From Streptomyces aurantiacus (GTDB lineage: Bacteria; Actinomycetota; Actinomycetes; Streptomycetales; Streptomycetaceae): 64,000 nucleotides of DNA. Shown here piece after piece: positions 27,465 to 35,062 of this stretch. Numbering within the stretch: position 1 is the first letter of the stretch; every line of letters starts with the position of its first letter. The notes under the pieces were generated by a model, which had not been told where the DNA came from, did no database searches, and saw only the letters and a list, made by a program, of their open reading frames with translations. The position numbers and the translations under genes are program-made. The stretch covers positions 6,014,001-6,078,000 of the forward strand of contig NZ_CP114283.1 in the NCBI RefSeq assembly GCF_027107535.1, in the 5' to 3' direction.

Positions 27465-28727
27465 TCAGCCGCGCAGGAGGCGCCGGGCGGTCAGCGCGAG
27501 ACTGAGTTCCACCATGTCGGCCGGGCGGGCGAGCGAACGGCCGGTCAGCTGCTCGCACCGCTTCAGCCTGTTCAGGACGGTGTTGCGGTGGCAGTACAGA
27601 CGGACGCCCGCCCGCTGCGCCGAACCGTCGCACTCCAGCCACGCCTCCAGCGTGTCCAGCAGGATGTCGCGGTCGGACGGCTCCAGACGCAGCAGCGGTC
27701 CGAGGACCTCTTCGGCCAGCGCCCCGCCCAGTTCGGGGCACGACATCACCATGGCCGCCGGGAGCCGCTCGGTCAGCCGTACGGTGCCCCCGCCGTCCGG
27801 ACACATGCTCAGGGCCATGTCCGCCAGCCTGCGGGCATCGCCCACCGCCGCCAGCCCCGCCACCGCGGGCCCGACCCCGATCCTCGCGCCCGTGGACGGC
27901 CGCACCAACGGCTCGGGCAGCTCGCCGTCACCGACCAGGACGATGCCGTGATCGACGTCCACCCCCGCATGCCAGTGGACACGCACATCGGCCGGGAAGA
28001 CGTCGGCGGACACGGACGCGCGCCCGCCCTGGTGTGTGCCCGCGACGGCGATGACGGCATACCTCGCCTGTTCGGGCAGGTCCAGCGCCTCGGCGGTCGC
28101 GGCGACGTCCGCGATACGGCTGGTGCCGTCGAGGAGGGCCGCGGTCAGCAGACGCACCCGGTGTTCCTGGCGCCAGGCGTGCTGCCGTTCCGTCCTGCGG
28201 TAGACGTCCGCCACGAGGGTGCAGTGCTCGTCGACGAAGTTCCACACGTCGGCCGCCACATGGACGAGGAGGCGGACGTCCTCCGGGGCGGTCCTGGAGG
28301 TCTCTTCGACCAGCGCCTGCCAGATCAGGGACCCGCCGAGGCGAAAGGCGTGCAGGAGCGCGTCCAGCGGCAGTCCCTGTTCGGCGCGTGAGGCACCGAT
28401 CTTCCACGAGCAGCGCAAGGCCGCGTCCCGGGTGCTCCGCGGGTCGATCAGCGAACCGACGCTGTGGCGGAGCGACCGGTGCACTTCCTGCCACGTGCCC
28501 GTCGGATCGCTGTCCAGGGCGGTCCGGTAGGCGGGTTCACGCTCCCGCAGCGCGGCGACGAGCCGGTCGGTCAGCTCGGGAAGGTTGTTCAGCAGGATCC
28601 GGGCCGACCGGTGCAGCACGCGAACAGCGTCGGCGTCGATCAGGGAACGGACCCTCGGGGGACGCGACAGCGCGGCGGACGGCGGTCCGTGGCCGAGCTC
28701 GACTCGGGACCGTACGGCGTGATGCAT
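27465..28727 (-). CDS. PucR/CdaR-type transcriptional regulator
   Basis: 420 residues. The C-terminal 70 residues form the PucR-type helix-turn-helix (TLEAWLECDGSAQRAGVRLYCHRNTVLNRLKRCEQLTGRSL). In front lies a GGDEF-like CdaR region, and the N-terminal half is helical and of the RsbT co-antagonist-like type common in actinomycete PucR proteins. ATG 28727 follows GGAG by 6 nt. It reads towards the cholesterol oxidase gene about 220 nt downstream. Effector unknown. Confidence 0.87.
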   Translation of the reverse strand: MHHAVRSRVELGHGPPSAALSRPPRVRSLIDADAVRVLHRSARILLNNLPELTDRLVAALREREPAYRTALDSDPTGTWQEVHRSLRHSVGSLIDPRSTRDAALRCSWKIGASRAEQGLPLDALLHAFRLGGSLIWQALVEETSRTAPEDVRLLVHVAADVWNFVDEHCTLVADVYRRTERQHAWRQEHRVRLLTAALLDGTSRIADVAATAEALDLPEQARYAVIAVAGTHQGGRASVSADVFPADVRVHWHAGVDVDHGIVLVGDGELPEPLVRPSTGARIGVGPAVAGLAAVGDARRLADMALSMCPDGGGTVRLTERLPAAMVMSCPELGGALAEEVLGPLLRLEPSDRDILLDTLEAWLECDGSAQRAGVRLYCHRNTVLNRLKRCEQLTGRSLARPADMVELSLALTARRLLRG

Positions 28728-29018
28728 CGCGTTCTCCCGGGGCGTCGGCTCCGTGGCGGTGCGTCACACCGGTCCGTGTGCGGCCGCCTGTCGGCCGCGG
28801 TTCCACGCGATGGTCGGCACCTGTCCCGTCCTGCCCCGTAGAATGACATACCGTCCAGTCGGTCCCTAGGGTTCTGCGACGTTCTTTTCCCTCGGCCGGG
28901 CCCTCCGCGAAGGAGACGGGCCGTCAGCGGCACGTGAGGCGGCGACCCGCGTGACCGGCCTCCTGCGTGTCCCGGGGTTTCGGGGGCATCCGGTATGCCA
29001 ACCGGGAGGAGAAGTGTC

Positions 29019-29381
29019 ATGTATCTGGCACGTGGAGCGAGCGACGACGCCGACGCCTGGCTCTGGGCCCTGGGGGCTCTCGCTCTGTACGCGCTGATCA
29101 GCTACGCACTGGCCTACCGGGCACGCGCCCGGCGCGGCTCCCGGCACCCGGCCCACGACGCCCTGCACGATCTCAAGGACCGTGAGGAGCCGCAGACACC
29201 CCGGCAGCGCCTCGTGAGCCGCGCGATCATGCTGTGCGGAGGAGCCGTGACAGGCCTGGTCGCCTTCACGACGTCAGGCGTACCGCGCGTACTGGCGGTC
29301 GCGGGCACCGCCGTGGTGGCGGTCGGGCTGTGGGCGTACTACGACCACCGCACCGAGACACCGGCGACTCAGGGGCGATGA
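29019..29381 (+). CDS. Small two- to three-TM membrane protein
   Basis: 120 residues. The start is ATG 29019 with a strong GGAGGAG site about 7 nt upstream. Hydrophobic segments occur at about 13-33 (LWALGALALYALISYALAY), 68-85 and 91-107, with a charged, probably cytoplasmic loop between the first two (HDLKDREEPQTPRQR). I do not recognise a family. It is convergent with the YihY gene, whose stop is 39 nt away. Confidence 0.7.
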   Translation: MYLARGASDDADAWLWALGALALYALISYALAYRARARRGSRHPAHDALHDLKDREEPQTPRQRLVSRAIMLCGGAVTGLVAFTTSGVPRVLAVAGTAVVAVGLWAYYDHRTETPATQGR

Positions 29382-29420
29382 CCCGAGGGACGTCCGCCGG
29401 CACCCGTGCGTCCCCGTGGG

Positions 29421-30386
29421 TCAGGGGCCGGGGCCCGGGTCCGGTTGCACGGCGGTGGTGATCCCGGCGCGGGCCGCCTCCAGCTGGGCGGCGAAGGCTA
29501 TGCCGAGAAAGAGCGCGACACCGGTGAGGTTGGCCCACAGCAGCAGGGCGACGAACGCCGTGAGCGGGCCGTAGACGGCACCGAACGACCCGCTCTCGGC
29601 GACGTAGAGCGCCAGCAGCCAGGTGGCCGTGACCCACAGCACCAGATGGACCGCCGAGCCGAAGGCGAGCCAGGTGTAGCCCGGCTGGTCCCTGCGGGGA
29701 GCCCAGCGGAAGATCACCGCAGAGGCGATCCAGGCCAGCGCCACGCCCAGCGGCACCTGCAGCGGCCCCCACCAGTCGAGCGGGTCACGGGACCAGCCGA
29801 ACGCCTGCACGACCGACTCGCCCACCGCGTCGCCCGCGACGAGGACGAGGAACCCAAGGACCATGGGCATACCGGCGGCGAGGGCGAGGAGCAGGGCCCG
29901 GCCGTACTTGGCGAGGAACGGCCGGTCGCGTTCGATTCCGTAGATCCGGTTGGCACCCCGCTCCACCTGGCCCAGCGCCGAGGCCAGGTTCAGAACGGCG
30001 AAGGCAAGGCCCAGCCACATCGCGAGCGCGCCCCAGATTCCGGACCCGGCACTGCGCGCCGTCTCGTCCAGAGCGTCCTCGACCAGATCCGCGCTGGCGC
30101 CGGGCACGATCCGGCTGAGGGTGAGCTCGATGATCCGTCCCACGCTCTCGGTGTGGACGGTCGTGGCGACACCGACCAGGGCGATGGTGAACGGGACCAG
30201 GCCCAGGACCACCTGGAAGGCGAGGGAGCGTGCGTTGGTGAAGCCGTCCGCGTAGCGGAAGCGGGAGAACGCGTCCAGCAGCAGGTGGCGGCCTCCGTAG
30301 CGCCGCAGCGCGGTGAGTGCCTCGTCACCGGAGAGCTCCTCCCCGATCATGTCCCGCGTCTGCGGGACGTGCACGACGGTACCCAT
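29421..30386 (-). CDS. YihY/BrkB-family integral membrane protein
   Basis: 321 residues with about six transmembrane segments. The family pattern is present: DGFTNARSLAFQVVLGLVPFTIAL at the first segment, the amphipathic block around ALAMWLGLAFAVLNLASALGQVERGANRIYGIER, and YGPLTAFVALLLWANLTGVALFLGIAFAAQL at the end. YihY (once misnamed RNase BN) is of uncertain function; relatives are linked to serum resistance and envelope stress. ATG 30386 follows AGGAG by about 9 nt. A longer reading frame upstream is Arg/Gly-rich and looks non-coding. Confidence 0.88.
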   Translation of the reverse strand: MGTVVHVPQTRDMIGEELSGDEALTALRRYGGRHLLLDAFSRFRYADGFTNARSLAFQVVLGLVPFTIALVGVATTVHTESVGRIIELTLSRIVPGASADLVEDALDETARSAGSGIWGALAMWLGLAFAVLNLASALGQVERGANRIYGIERDRPFLAKYGRALLLALAAGMPMVLGFLVLVAGDAVGESVVQAFGWSRDPLDWWGPLQVPLGVALAWIASAVIFRWAPRRDQPGYTWLAFGSAVHLVLWVTATWLLALYVAESGSFGAVYGPLTAFVALLLWANLTGVALFLGIAFAAQLEAARAGITTAVQPDPGPGP

Positions 30387-30722
30387 CGCGTATGTCTCCT
30401 CGTGTCGTTCGTCCACCCCGGGCCGCGAGCCGCGGCCATGGGCCACCGGCCGCGACCGCAGGTCGTCGTACCGTCTTGCCGGTCGTACGGAAATCAGCCG
30501 CCGCGCGCCCGTCGAAGCACGGTCCGCCGCGGGTCGCGACCCCCGATCACCCGGTGGCCCGGACCCGGACGAGGGGTGATCGCACACACATCCAGCCGCG
30601 TCCGGACCGGGCCGGATGCCGGCTGATTCCGTCATCATGGGGCCGACGTCATCCGGATCGCGAATCCCGCCCGGCTTCCGCCCGCCCGGCCCGCGACCGC
30701 AGCACAGCGAAATCGGAAACAC
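30387..30722. other. Divergent gap upstream of the YihY gene and the micro-ORFs
   Basis: 336 bp of GC-rich sequence which should include the YihY promoter. I found no convincing promoter boxes, palindrome or gene. Confidence 0.4.
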
Positions 30723-30782
30723 ATGGGAACCCTCAAGGCAGCACGGCGCGCACGCGGCGCCCGCACGGCAGCGACCTCATGA
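30723..30782 (+). CDS. Possible 19-residue basic leader peptide
   Basis: ATG GGA ACC... encodes a very basic peptide (MGTLKAARRARGARTAATS). Its TGA stop overlaps the ATG of the next micro-ORF (ATGA), the arrangement used for translational coupling. Only a weak GGAAA precedes it, so expression is unproven. Confidence 0.3.
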   Translation: MGTLKAARRARGARTAATS

Positions 30783-30877
30783 GCGCGGCCCGCATCCCGG
30801 GGCTGATCCTGCCCGTGGTCTTCTTCTGCGCCTTTGCCGCCGGGGCCCTTTGGTACTGGCGCCATCGCGGCGACTGA
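30779..30877 (+). CDS. Possible 32-residue single-span membrane protein
   Basis: MSAARIPGLILPVVFFCAFA followed by GALWYWRHRGD. There is one transmembrane helix (about 7-26), a short N-terminus and a basic C-terminal end, as in many bacterial micro-proteins. It overlaps the upstream basic peptide by ATGA. The downstream threonine aldolase gene is on the other strand and ends 31 nt away. The case rests on the hydrophobic helix and the overlap; no homologue was recognised. Confidence 0.4.
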   Translation: MSAARIPGLILPVVFFCAFAAGALWYWRHRGD

Positions 30878-30908
30878 GGTGCCCGGCCGCCGGCCCGCCG
30901 TCCACGGA

Positions 30909-31961
30909 TCAGGCGGCGTGCCGACGGACGGCGTGAAGCAGGCCGTCGATCTCCTGCGGGGTGGTCGCGAAGGAGGTGACGAACCGGACGACGCCGGGCT
31001 CCCAGCGGTCGTGGTAGAAGGTGTAGCCGTCGGACAGCAGGCGCTCGCTGACCTGCTGCGGCAGTCGGCAGAAGAGGATGTTGGCCTCCGCCGCCCCGAG
31101 GAGCTCGACCTCCTGCATGGCCTTGAGACCGTCCTGGAGGCGGGCGGCCATGGCGTTGGCGTGGGTCGCGTTGCGCAACCACAGGTCGTCGGTCAGGTAG
31201 GCGTCGAGTTGCGCGGCCTGGAAGCGCGCCTTCGCTGCGAGCTGACCGGCCCGCTTGGCGCGGAAGGAGAGTTCCGCGGTGAGGGAACGGTCGAGGACGA
31301 CGATCGCCTCGGCGGTCATCGTGCCGTTCTTGGTGGCTCCGAACGACAGCAGGTCGACGCCGGCCCGCCAGGTCAGGTCCGCGGGGGCGCACCCGAGGGC
31401 GGCGACGGCCCCGGCGAAGCGGGCGCCGTCCATGTGGAGCCGCAGGCCCGCCTCCTCGGTGATGGCGCCGAGGTGGCGGAGTTCGTCGAGGGTGTAGACG
31501 GCGCCGGTCTCGGTGGCCTGGGTGACGCTCACCACCGAGGGCTCCACGCTGTGCACGTCTCCGGCTTTGTGCCGTACGGCCGCACGGAGTTCGTCCGGGT
31601 CGATCCTGGCGTCGTCGCCGCCGAGCGGTACGAGCTTCGCGCCCGCGGTGTAGAACTCCGGTGCCCCGCACTCGTCGTTGTTGATGTGACTGTGGCGGTG
31701 ACACAGCACGCTGCCCCAGGGCGGGGTCAGCGCGGCCAGACTCAGGGCGTTGGCGGCGGAGCCCGTGGAGACGAGCAGTAGGTCGACGTCCCGTTCGAAG
31801 ATCTCGCAGAGCCGGCGGCGGACTCCGTCCGTGACGGTGTCGGAGCCGTACGGCGGGGCGTGTCCCGAGGCGGCCCGGGCCACCGCGTCGACTATCTCCG
31901 GGGAGGCGCCGGCGGCGTTGTCACTGCTGAAGACGCGGGAGGGGGCGGGGGCGGTGCTCAT
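30909..31961 (-). CDS. ltaE: Low-specificity L-threonine aldolase
   Basis: 350 residues of a fold-type I PLP enzyme. The PLP lysine is Lys211 in FGATKNGT, and the cofactor-binding Asp is Asp178 in HMDGARFAGA. It cleaves L-threonine and L-allo-threonine to glycine and acetaldehyde. ATG 31961 is chosen because the homologous core starts directly after it (SRVFSSDNAAGASPEI); the Shine-Dalgarno AAGGAAGG is rather distant. A TetR-family gene ends 118 nt upstream on the same strand and may control it. Confidence 0.92.
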   Translation of the reverse strand: MSTAPAPSRVFSSDNAAGASPEIVDAVARAASGHAPPYGSDTVTDGVRRRLCEIFERDVDLLLVSTGSAANALSLAALTPPWGSVLCHRHSHINNDECGAPEFYTAGAKLVPLGGDDARIDPDELRAAVRHKAGDVHSVEPSVVSVTQATETGAVYTLDELRHLGAITEEAGLRLHMDGARFAGAVAALGCAPADLTWRAGVDLLSFGATKNGTMTAEAIVVLDRSLTAELSFRAKRAGQLAAKARFQAAQLDAYLTDDLWLRNATHANAMAARLQDGLKAMQEVELLGAAEANILFCRLPQQVSERLLSDGYTFYHDRWEPGVVRFVTSFATTPQEIDGLLHAVRRHAA

Positions 31962-32079
31962 GACGAGGGTTCTGACCTTCCTTTGGCGGCGGGCGGGGCG
32001 ACGGCGGCCGGTGCCGTCCTGCCGAGAGGCGGCGTCGCGGTACGGGCGGCCGCGGCCCGGCTGCGAGAGCGGCGAGTGA

Positions 32080-32754
32080 TCACCCCGCGCCGTTCCCGGT
32101 GACCGTCCGCCGCGGCGCGGCGGCACGGATGAGCTGGCGCAGAGCTCCGTAGTAGACCTCGTGGTCGGTCACGGCGGGCAGGATCACGGCCACGTGGGCG
32201 GCCAGCGTCGGGAAGTCCTCCGGGTCGAGCGAGGCCAGGGCCCTGCGGGTGGCCGCCTGGGCCGCCCTGGGGTCGCGGTGGTCCACGAAGCTCGCGCAGC
32301 CGAGGGTGAGCAGGTACATCCGCCGGTAGGCGGCGATCGCCTCCTCGGGCGTCATGTCGGCGGCGAGGCTGTCGGCGAGCTGCGGCTCGACGAGGCGGGC
32401 CAGCAGGTTCGGTCCGAGCCAGGGGCGGGCGCCGCGCAGCGCGAGCAGGCCCGGATGCGCCGACAGCAGGCGGTACAGAGCGGTGAAGCGGGCCTCGGTG
32501 GCCTCGGCCCAGCCGGTACCCGGTTCGATCTCGGGCAGCCGGGCGGCCAGGTGGTCGGTGCACAGGTCGAGCAGCCCCGCCAGGTCGGTGCAGCGACGCT
32601 GGAGGGAGGCGAGAGAGATGCCCAGCCGGGCGGCCAGGGCGCGGAAGGTCAGCGCCGCGGGACCGGCCTCGTCGACCAGGCGGAGGGCGGTCTCGGCGAT
32701 GCGCTCCGGAGTCGCGCGGTCCAGGGACGGGGAGTGGCGTGGCATGCGTGTCAT
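32080..32754 (-). CDS. TetR-family transcriptional repressor
   Basis: 224 residues. The N-terminal helix-turn-helix is typical (ERIAETALRLVDEAGPAALTFRALAARLGIS), followed by a helical ligand-binding domain. The start ATG 32754 (or ATG 32745, three codons later) lies 5 nt from a perfect palindrome at 32759-32773, with TATCGT as a possible -10, so the message is probably leaderless and self-repressed. The threonine aldolase gene follows 118 nt downstream on the same strand and is the best candidate for a second target. Confidence 0.9.
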   Translation of the reverse strand: MTRMPRHSPSLDRATPERIAETALRLVDEAGPAALTFRALAARLGISLASLQRRCTDLAGLLDLCTDHLAARLPEIEPGTGWAEATEARFTALYRLLSAHPGLLALRGARPWLGPNLLARLVEPQLADSLAADMTPEEAIAAYRRMYLLTLGCASFVDHRDPRAAQAATRRALASLDPEDFPTLAAHVAVILPAVTDHEVYYGALRQLIRAAAPRRTVTGNGAG

Positions 32755-32758
32755 CGTA

Positions 32759-32773
32759 CGATACGTCGTATCG
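32759..32773. promoter_or_regulatory. TetR-family operator, probably autoregulatory
   Basis: CGATACGTCGTATCG is a perfect 7-1-7 inverted repeat placed directly before the TetR gene. Two partial ATCGTA/TACGAT copies flank it, so two dimers could bind side by side. Confidence 0.75.
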
Positions 32774-32910
32774 CTACGATAGGCGCCGTCCTCGCGCGGG
32801 CCGACGCGACAACCAGCCGTCAGTGGCGTGACGTCGACGGCGTGGGCGCCGAGCGGTGACGAGCGGCAGCGGGACACCTGTCGGCCGGGCGGGCGGCGCC
32901 GGACACGCCA

Positions 32911-32944
32911 CAGGCGCGGGCCGCCGGTCGGCGGCCCGCGCCTG
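32911..32944 (-). terminator. Terminator of the DUF7144-like gene
   Basis: A perfect 15-bp stem with the tetraloop GGTC, 8 nt after the stop codon at 32952, followed on the minus strand by GTGGCG rather than a T-run. Confidence 0.75.
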
Positions 32945-32951
32945 GTTCTGT

Positions 32952-33395
32952 TCAGCCGTTGCGCGACCGGCCTTCGGAGGAATCGTCCCCCCGGACCACG
33001 CACAGGGCCCAGATGATGAACGCCGAGAAGGCGATCATCACGATCGACCAGACCGGGTAGTACGGCAGGGAGAGGAAGTTGGCGACGATGATGAGTCCGG
33101 CGATGGCCACACCGGCGGCCCTCGCCCACACCGAAGCCTGGAAGAGCCCGAGACTGATGAGCACGGCGACAGCACCCAGGACGAGGTGGATCCAGCCCCA
33201 GCCGGTGAGGTCGTACTCGAAGACATAACTGCGGGTGGTGACGAAGACGTCGTCCTCGGCGATCGCCATGATCCCCCGGCAGATGTCCAGCACGCCTGCG
33301 ATCATGAGCATGACCGCCGCGAAGACTGTCAGACCCTGGGCCCAGTGCCGCTTGGCCGAGTGCGAGTGCGCGTGCGCGGTGTGTGTCGCAGTCAT
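32952..33395 (-). CDS. Four-TM membrane protein, DUF7144-like
   Basis: 147 residues. A His-rich cytoplasmic N-terminus (HTAHAHSHSAKRHW) is followed by four hydrophobic helices: about 20-40, 68-88, 92-110 and 114-133. The GWGWIHLVLGAVAVLISLGLF segment is typical of this actinobacterial family. Function unknown. It is followed upstream on the same strand by a PLDc_N/SHOCT protein (33 nt gap), and the two may be one stress-membrane operon. Confidence 0.8.
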   Translation of the reverse strand: MTATHTAHAHSHSAKRHWAQGLTVFAAVMLMIAGVLDICRGIMAIAEDDVFVTTRSYVFEYDLTGWGWIHLVLGAVAVLISLGLFQASVWARAAGVAIAGLIIVANFLSLPYYPVWSIVMIAFSAFIIWALCVVRGDDSSEGRSRNG

Positions 33396-33428
33396 CCTGA
33401 TGCCTCGATTCAGTGTCGTGCGATGCCG

Positions 33429-33896
33429 TCAGCGACCGGAGGCCGCGGATGCGGCGTCCGTCTGTCCCGACGGGCCGGAACCGCTCAGCACCAGTTCCTT
33501 GGCCCTGCGGAACTCCTCGTCCGTGATGTCACCGCGGCCACGGATCTCGGACAGCCTCGCGAGTTCGTCGACGCTGCTGGGCCGGCCTCCGTCCTGCGCG
33601 GCCTCCCGGACGTACTTCGTGAAGGCCTCCTGCTGTGCGCGCGCCTGCGCCACCTCGCGGCGGCCCATGTTCCTGCCACGGGCTATCACGTAGACGAAGA
33701 CGCCCAGGAAAGGCAGGAAGAGCACGAACAGCATCCAGCCGGCCTTGGCCCACCCGCTCAGGTTGTCGTCCCGGAAGAGGTCGACGACGACCCGGAAGAG
33801 CAGGACGAACCACATGATCCACAGGAAGAAGAGCAGCATGGACGAGAAGACGCTCAGCAACGGATAGTCGTACGCGAGATTCATCTGCCCACTCAT
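33429..33896 (-). CDS. PLDc_N membrane protein with SHOCT domain
   Basis: 155 residues. Two transmembrane helices (about 13-35 and 47-68) form a PLDc_N-type anchor (LLFFLWIMWFVLLFRVVVDLF and GWMLFVLFLPFLGVFVYVIARG). A coiled region follows, and the C-terminus is a SHOCT motif (ELARLSEIRGRGDITDEEFRRAKELVL). ATG 33896 follows GGAGG by 5 nt. Such proteins are common next to stress genes; SHOCT is thought to mediate oligomerisation or tethering. Confidence 0.85.
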   Translation of the reverse strand: MSGQMNLAYDYPLLSVFSSMLLFFLWIMWFVLLFRVVVDLFRDDNLSGWAKAGWMLFVLFLPFLGVFVYVIARGRNMGRREVAQARAQQEAFTKYVREAAQDGGRPSSVDELARLSEIRGRGDITDEEFRRAKELVLSGSGPSGQTDAASAASGR

Positions 33897-34305
33897 GTCA
33901 TCCTCCGTCCCGGGCGTTCGCCCGGCAGCCGTTTCGCCGTCTTCAGGGTGCCCACGACAGGCGCCCGACGGCCTCACCCGAACCGGGTGAACGGGACCGG
34001 CCGTGGCCGGCCCGGGCCGGATCGCCGTCGAGCCCGGGGCCGTCCCGCCGGACAGGGGCTCCCCGCGCCGCCGGATCCTGCTCGCCGTGGGGCGCGGATC
34101 ACCCCCGGCGGGTGATCCGCGCCCGCCCCGGGGGCGATGAGGTGGAGGCGCGCAGGCACGTGCCTGCATACGGCGGTACGGGCACGGCGTGCGCCGGAGG
34201 TGACCGGCAGCAGAGCGTTCCGGCGGCAGGCCGGAAACCGTCGCCGGAGCGGGCGCAGGACAAGCACTGCTCCGTACGGGGGCAGCGGTTCAGGAGGTTA
34301 CGCCG
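33897..34305. other. Gap with an orphan hairpin
   Basis: 409 bp between divergent starts. It contains a perfect 15-bp hairpin (34090-34124) that has no intact gene reading into it. No gene is seen. Confidence 0.5.
34090..34124. terminator. Orphan terminator-like hairpin
   Basis: Perfect 15-bp inverted repeat (GGCGCGGATCACCC and complement) with the loop CCGGC. The genes on both sides read away from it, so if it is a terminator the gene it served is gone or it acts as an attenuator in the leader of 34306. Confidence 0.5.
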
Positions 34306-34683
34306 ATGGCCATACCGGTCGCGTTCACGGTTTCCCGGTCACCGCGGGAGAGGGCGGCGTTCGGCAGGAACGCCCGTACCCACACCCCCCGTTCGAGCCA
34401 CGGCCGGTTCGAGGCGGCGACAGAGCGGCCCGACCCCGTCGAGGTCATCGAACGTCAATCGGCCTCCCGGCTGGCCGAGTTGGTGCCGATCCGCTACGGA
34501 CGCATGCTGGAGTCCCCGTTCCGCTTCTACCGGGGCGCCGCGTCGATCATGGCCACGGACCTCGGATCCGTCCCGGACACCGGCCTGACGGTGCAGCTCT
34601 GCGGAGACGCCCACCTGCTCGACTTCCGGCTGCTGGCCTCGCCGGAGCGTCATCTGGTCTTCGACATCAACGACTTCGACGGG
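34306..34683 (+). pseudogene. Truncated DUF2252 gene, N-terminal quarter only
   Basis: The first 126 codons match the start of DUF2252 proteins: RAAFGRNARTHTPRSSHGRF, VPIRYGRMLESPFRFYRGAA, LCGDAHLLDFRLLASPERHLVFDINDFD. The family normally has over 400 residues. After DINDFDG the similarity stops abruptly; the frame continues as Arg/Ala-rich sequence antisense to the 65-residue gene at 34732-34929. The rest of DUF2252 is not seen in either neighbouring frame, which suggests a deletion and not a frameshift. A GGAGG site lies some 14 nt upstream. Confidence 0.75.
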
Positions 34684-34731
34684 CCGCCCCGCGCTCGCCG
34701 GAATCGCGCCGCGCCGCCCGTGTGCGGGGCG

Positions 34732-34929
34732 TCAGCTCGGCAGCTGGCGCATCTCCAGGACGCGCAGGCCGAGCGACTGGCAGCGGATCAGCAGCCCGAA
34801 CAGGTGCGCTTCGTCGACCACGGACCCGAACAGGACGGTCTGGCCGTTCATCACCACGTGGTCCAGCTCCGGGAACGAACTGGCCAGCGTCTTCGACATG
34901 TGTCCTTCGACGCGGATCTCGTAGCGCAT
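34732..34929 (-). CDS. 65-residue conserved actinobacterial protein
   Basis: The small protein MRYEIRVEGHMSKTLASSFP...LGLRVLEMRQLPS has an alternating strand-helix pattern (RYEIRVEG, TVLFGSVVDEAHLFGLLIRCQSLGL, RVLEMRQL) that suggests a ferredoxin-like or ACT-like fold. ATG 34929 follows GGAG by about 9 nt. Similar proteins occur in many streptomycetes with unknown function. It lies directly downstream of the LuxR regulator region and overlaps the antisense tail of the DUF2252 remnant. Confidence 0.7.
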   Translation of the reverse strand: MRYEIRVEGHMSKTLASSFPELDHVVMNGQTVLFGSVVDEAHLFGLLIRCQSLGLRVLEMRQLPS

Positions 34930-35062
34930 GAGCTGCACTCCCTGGGCGACCTGGGACAGGCGTGCTGCGCCCTTCCCTACGATCGTCCGCCGCGCCACAC
35001 CCGCGTGGCCTCACCCCGCAGAGGTGATACGCGTCCGGACGCGCGCCCGCGGCCGTGCCTGT

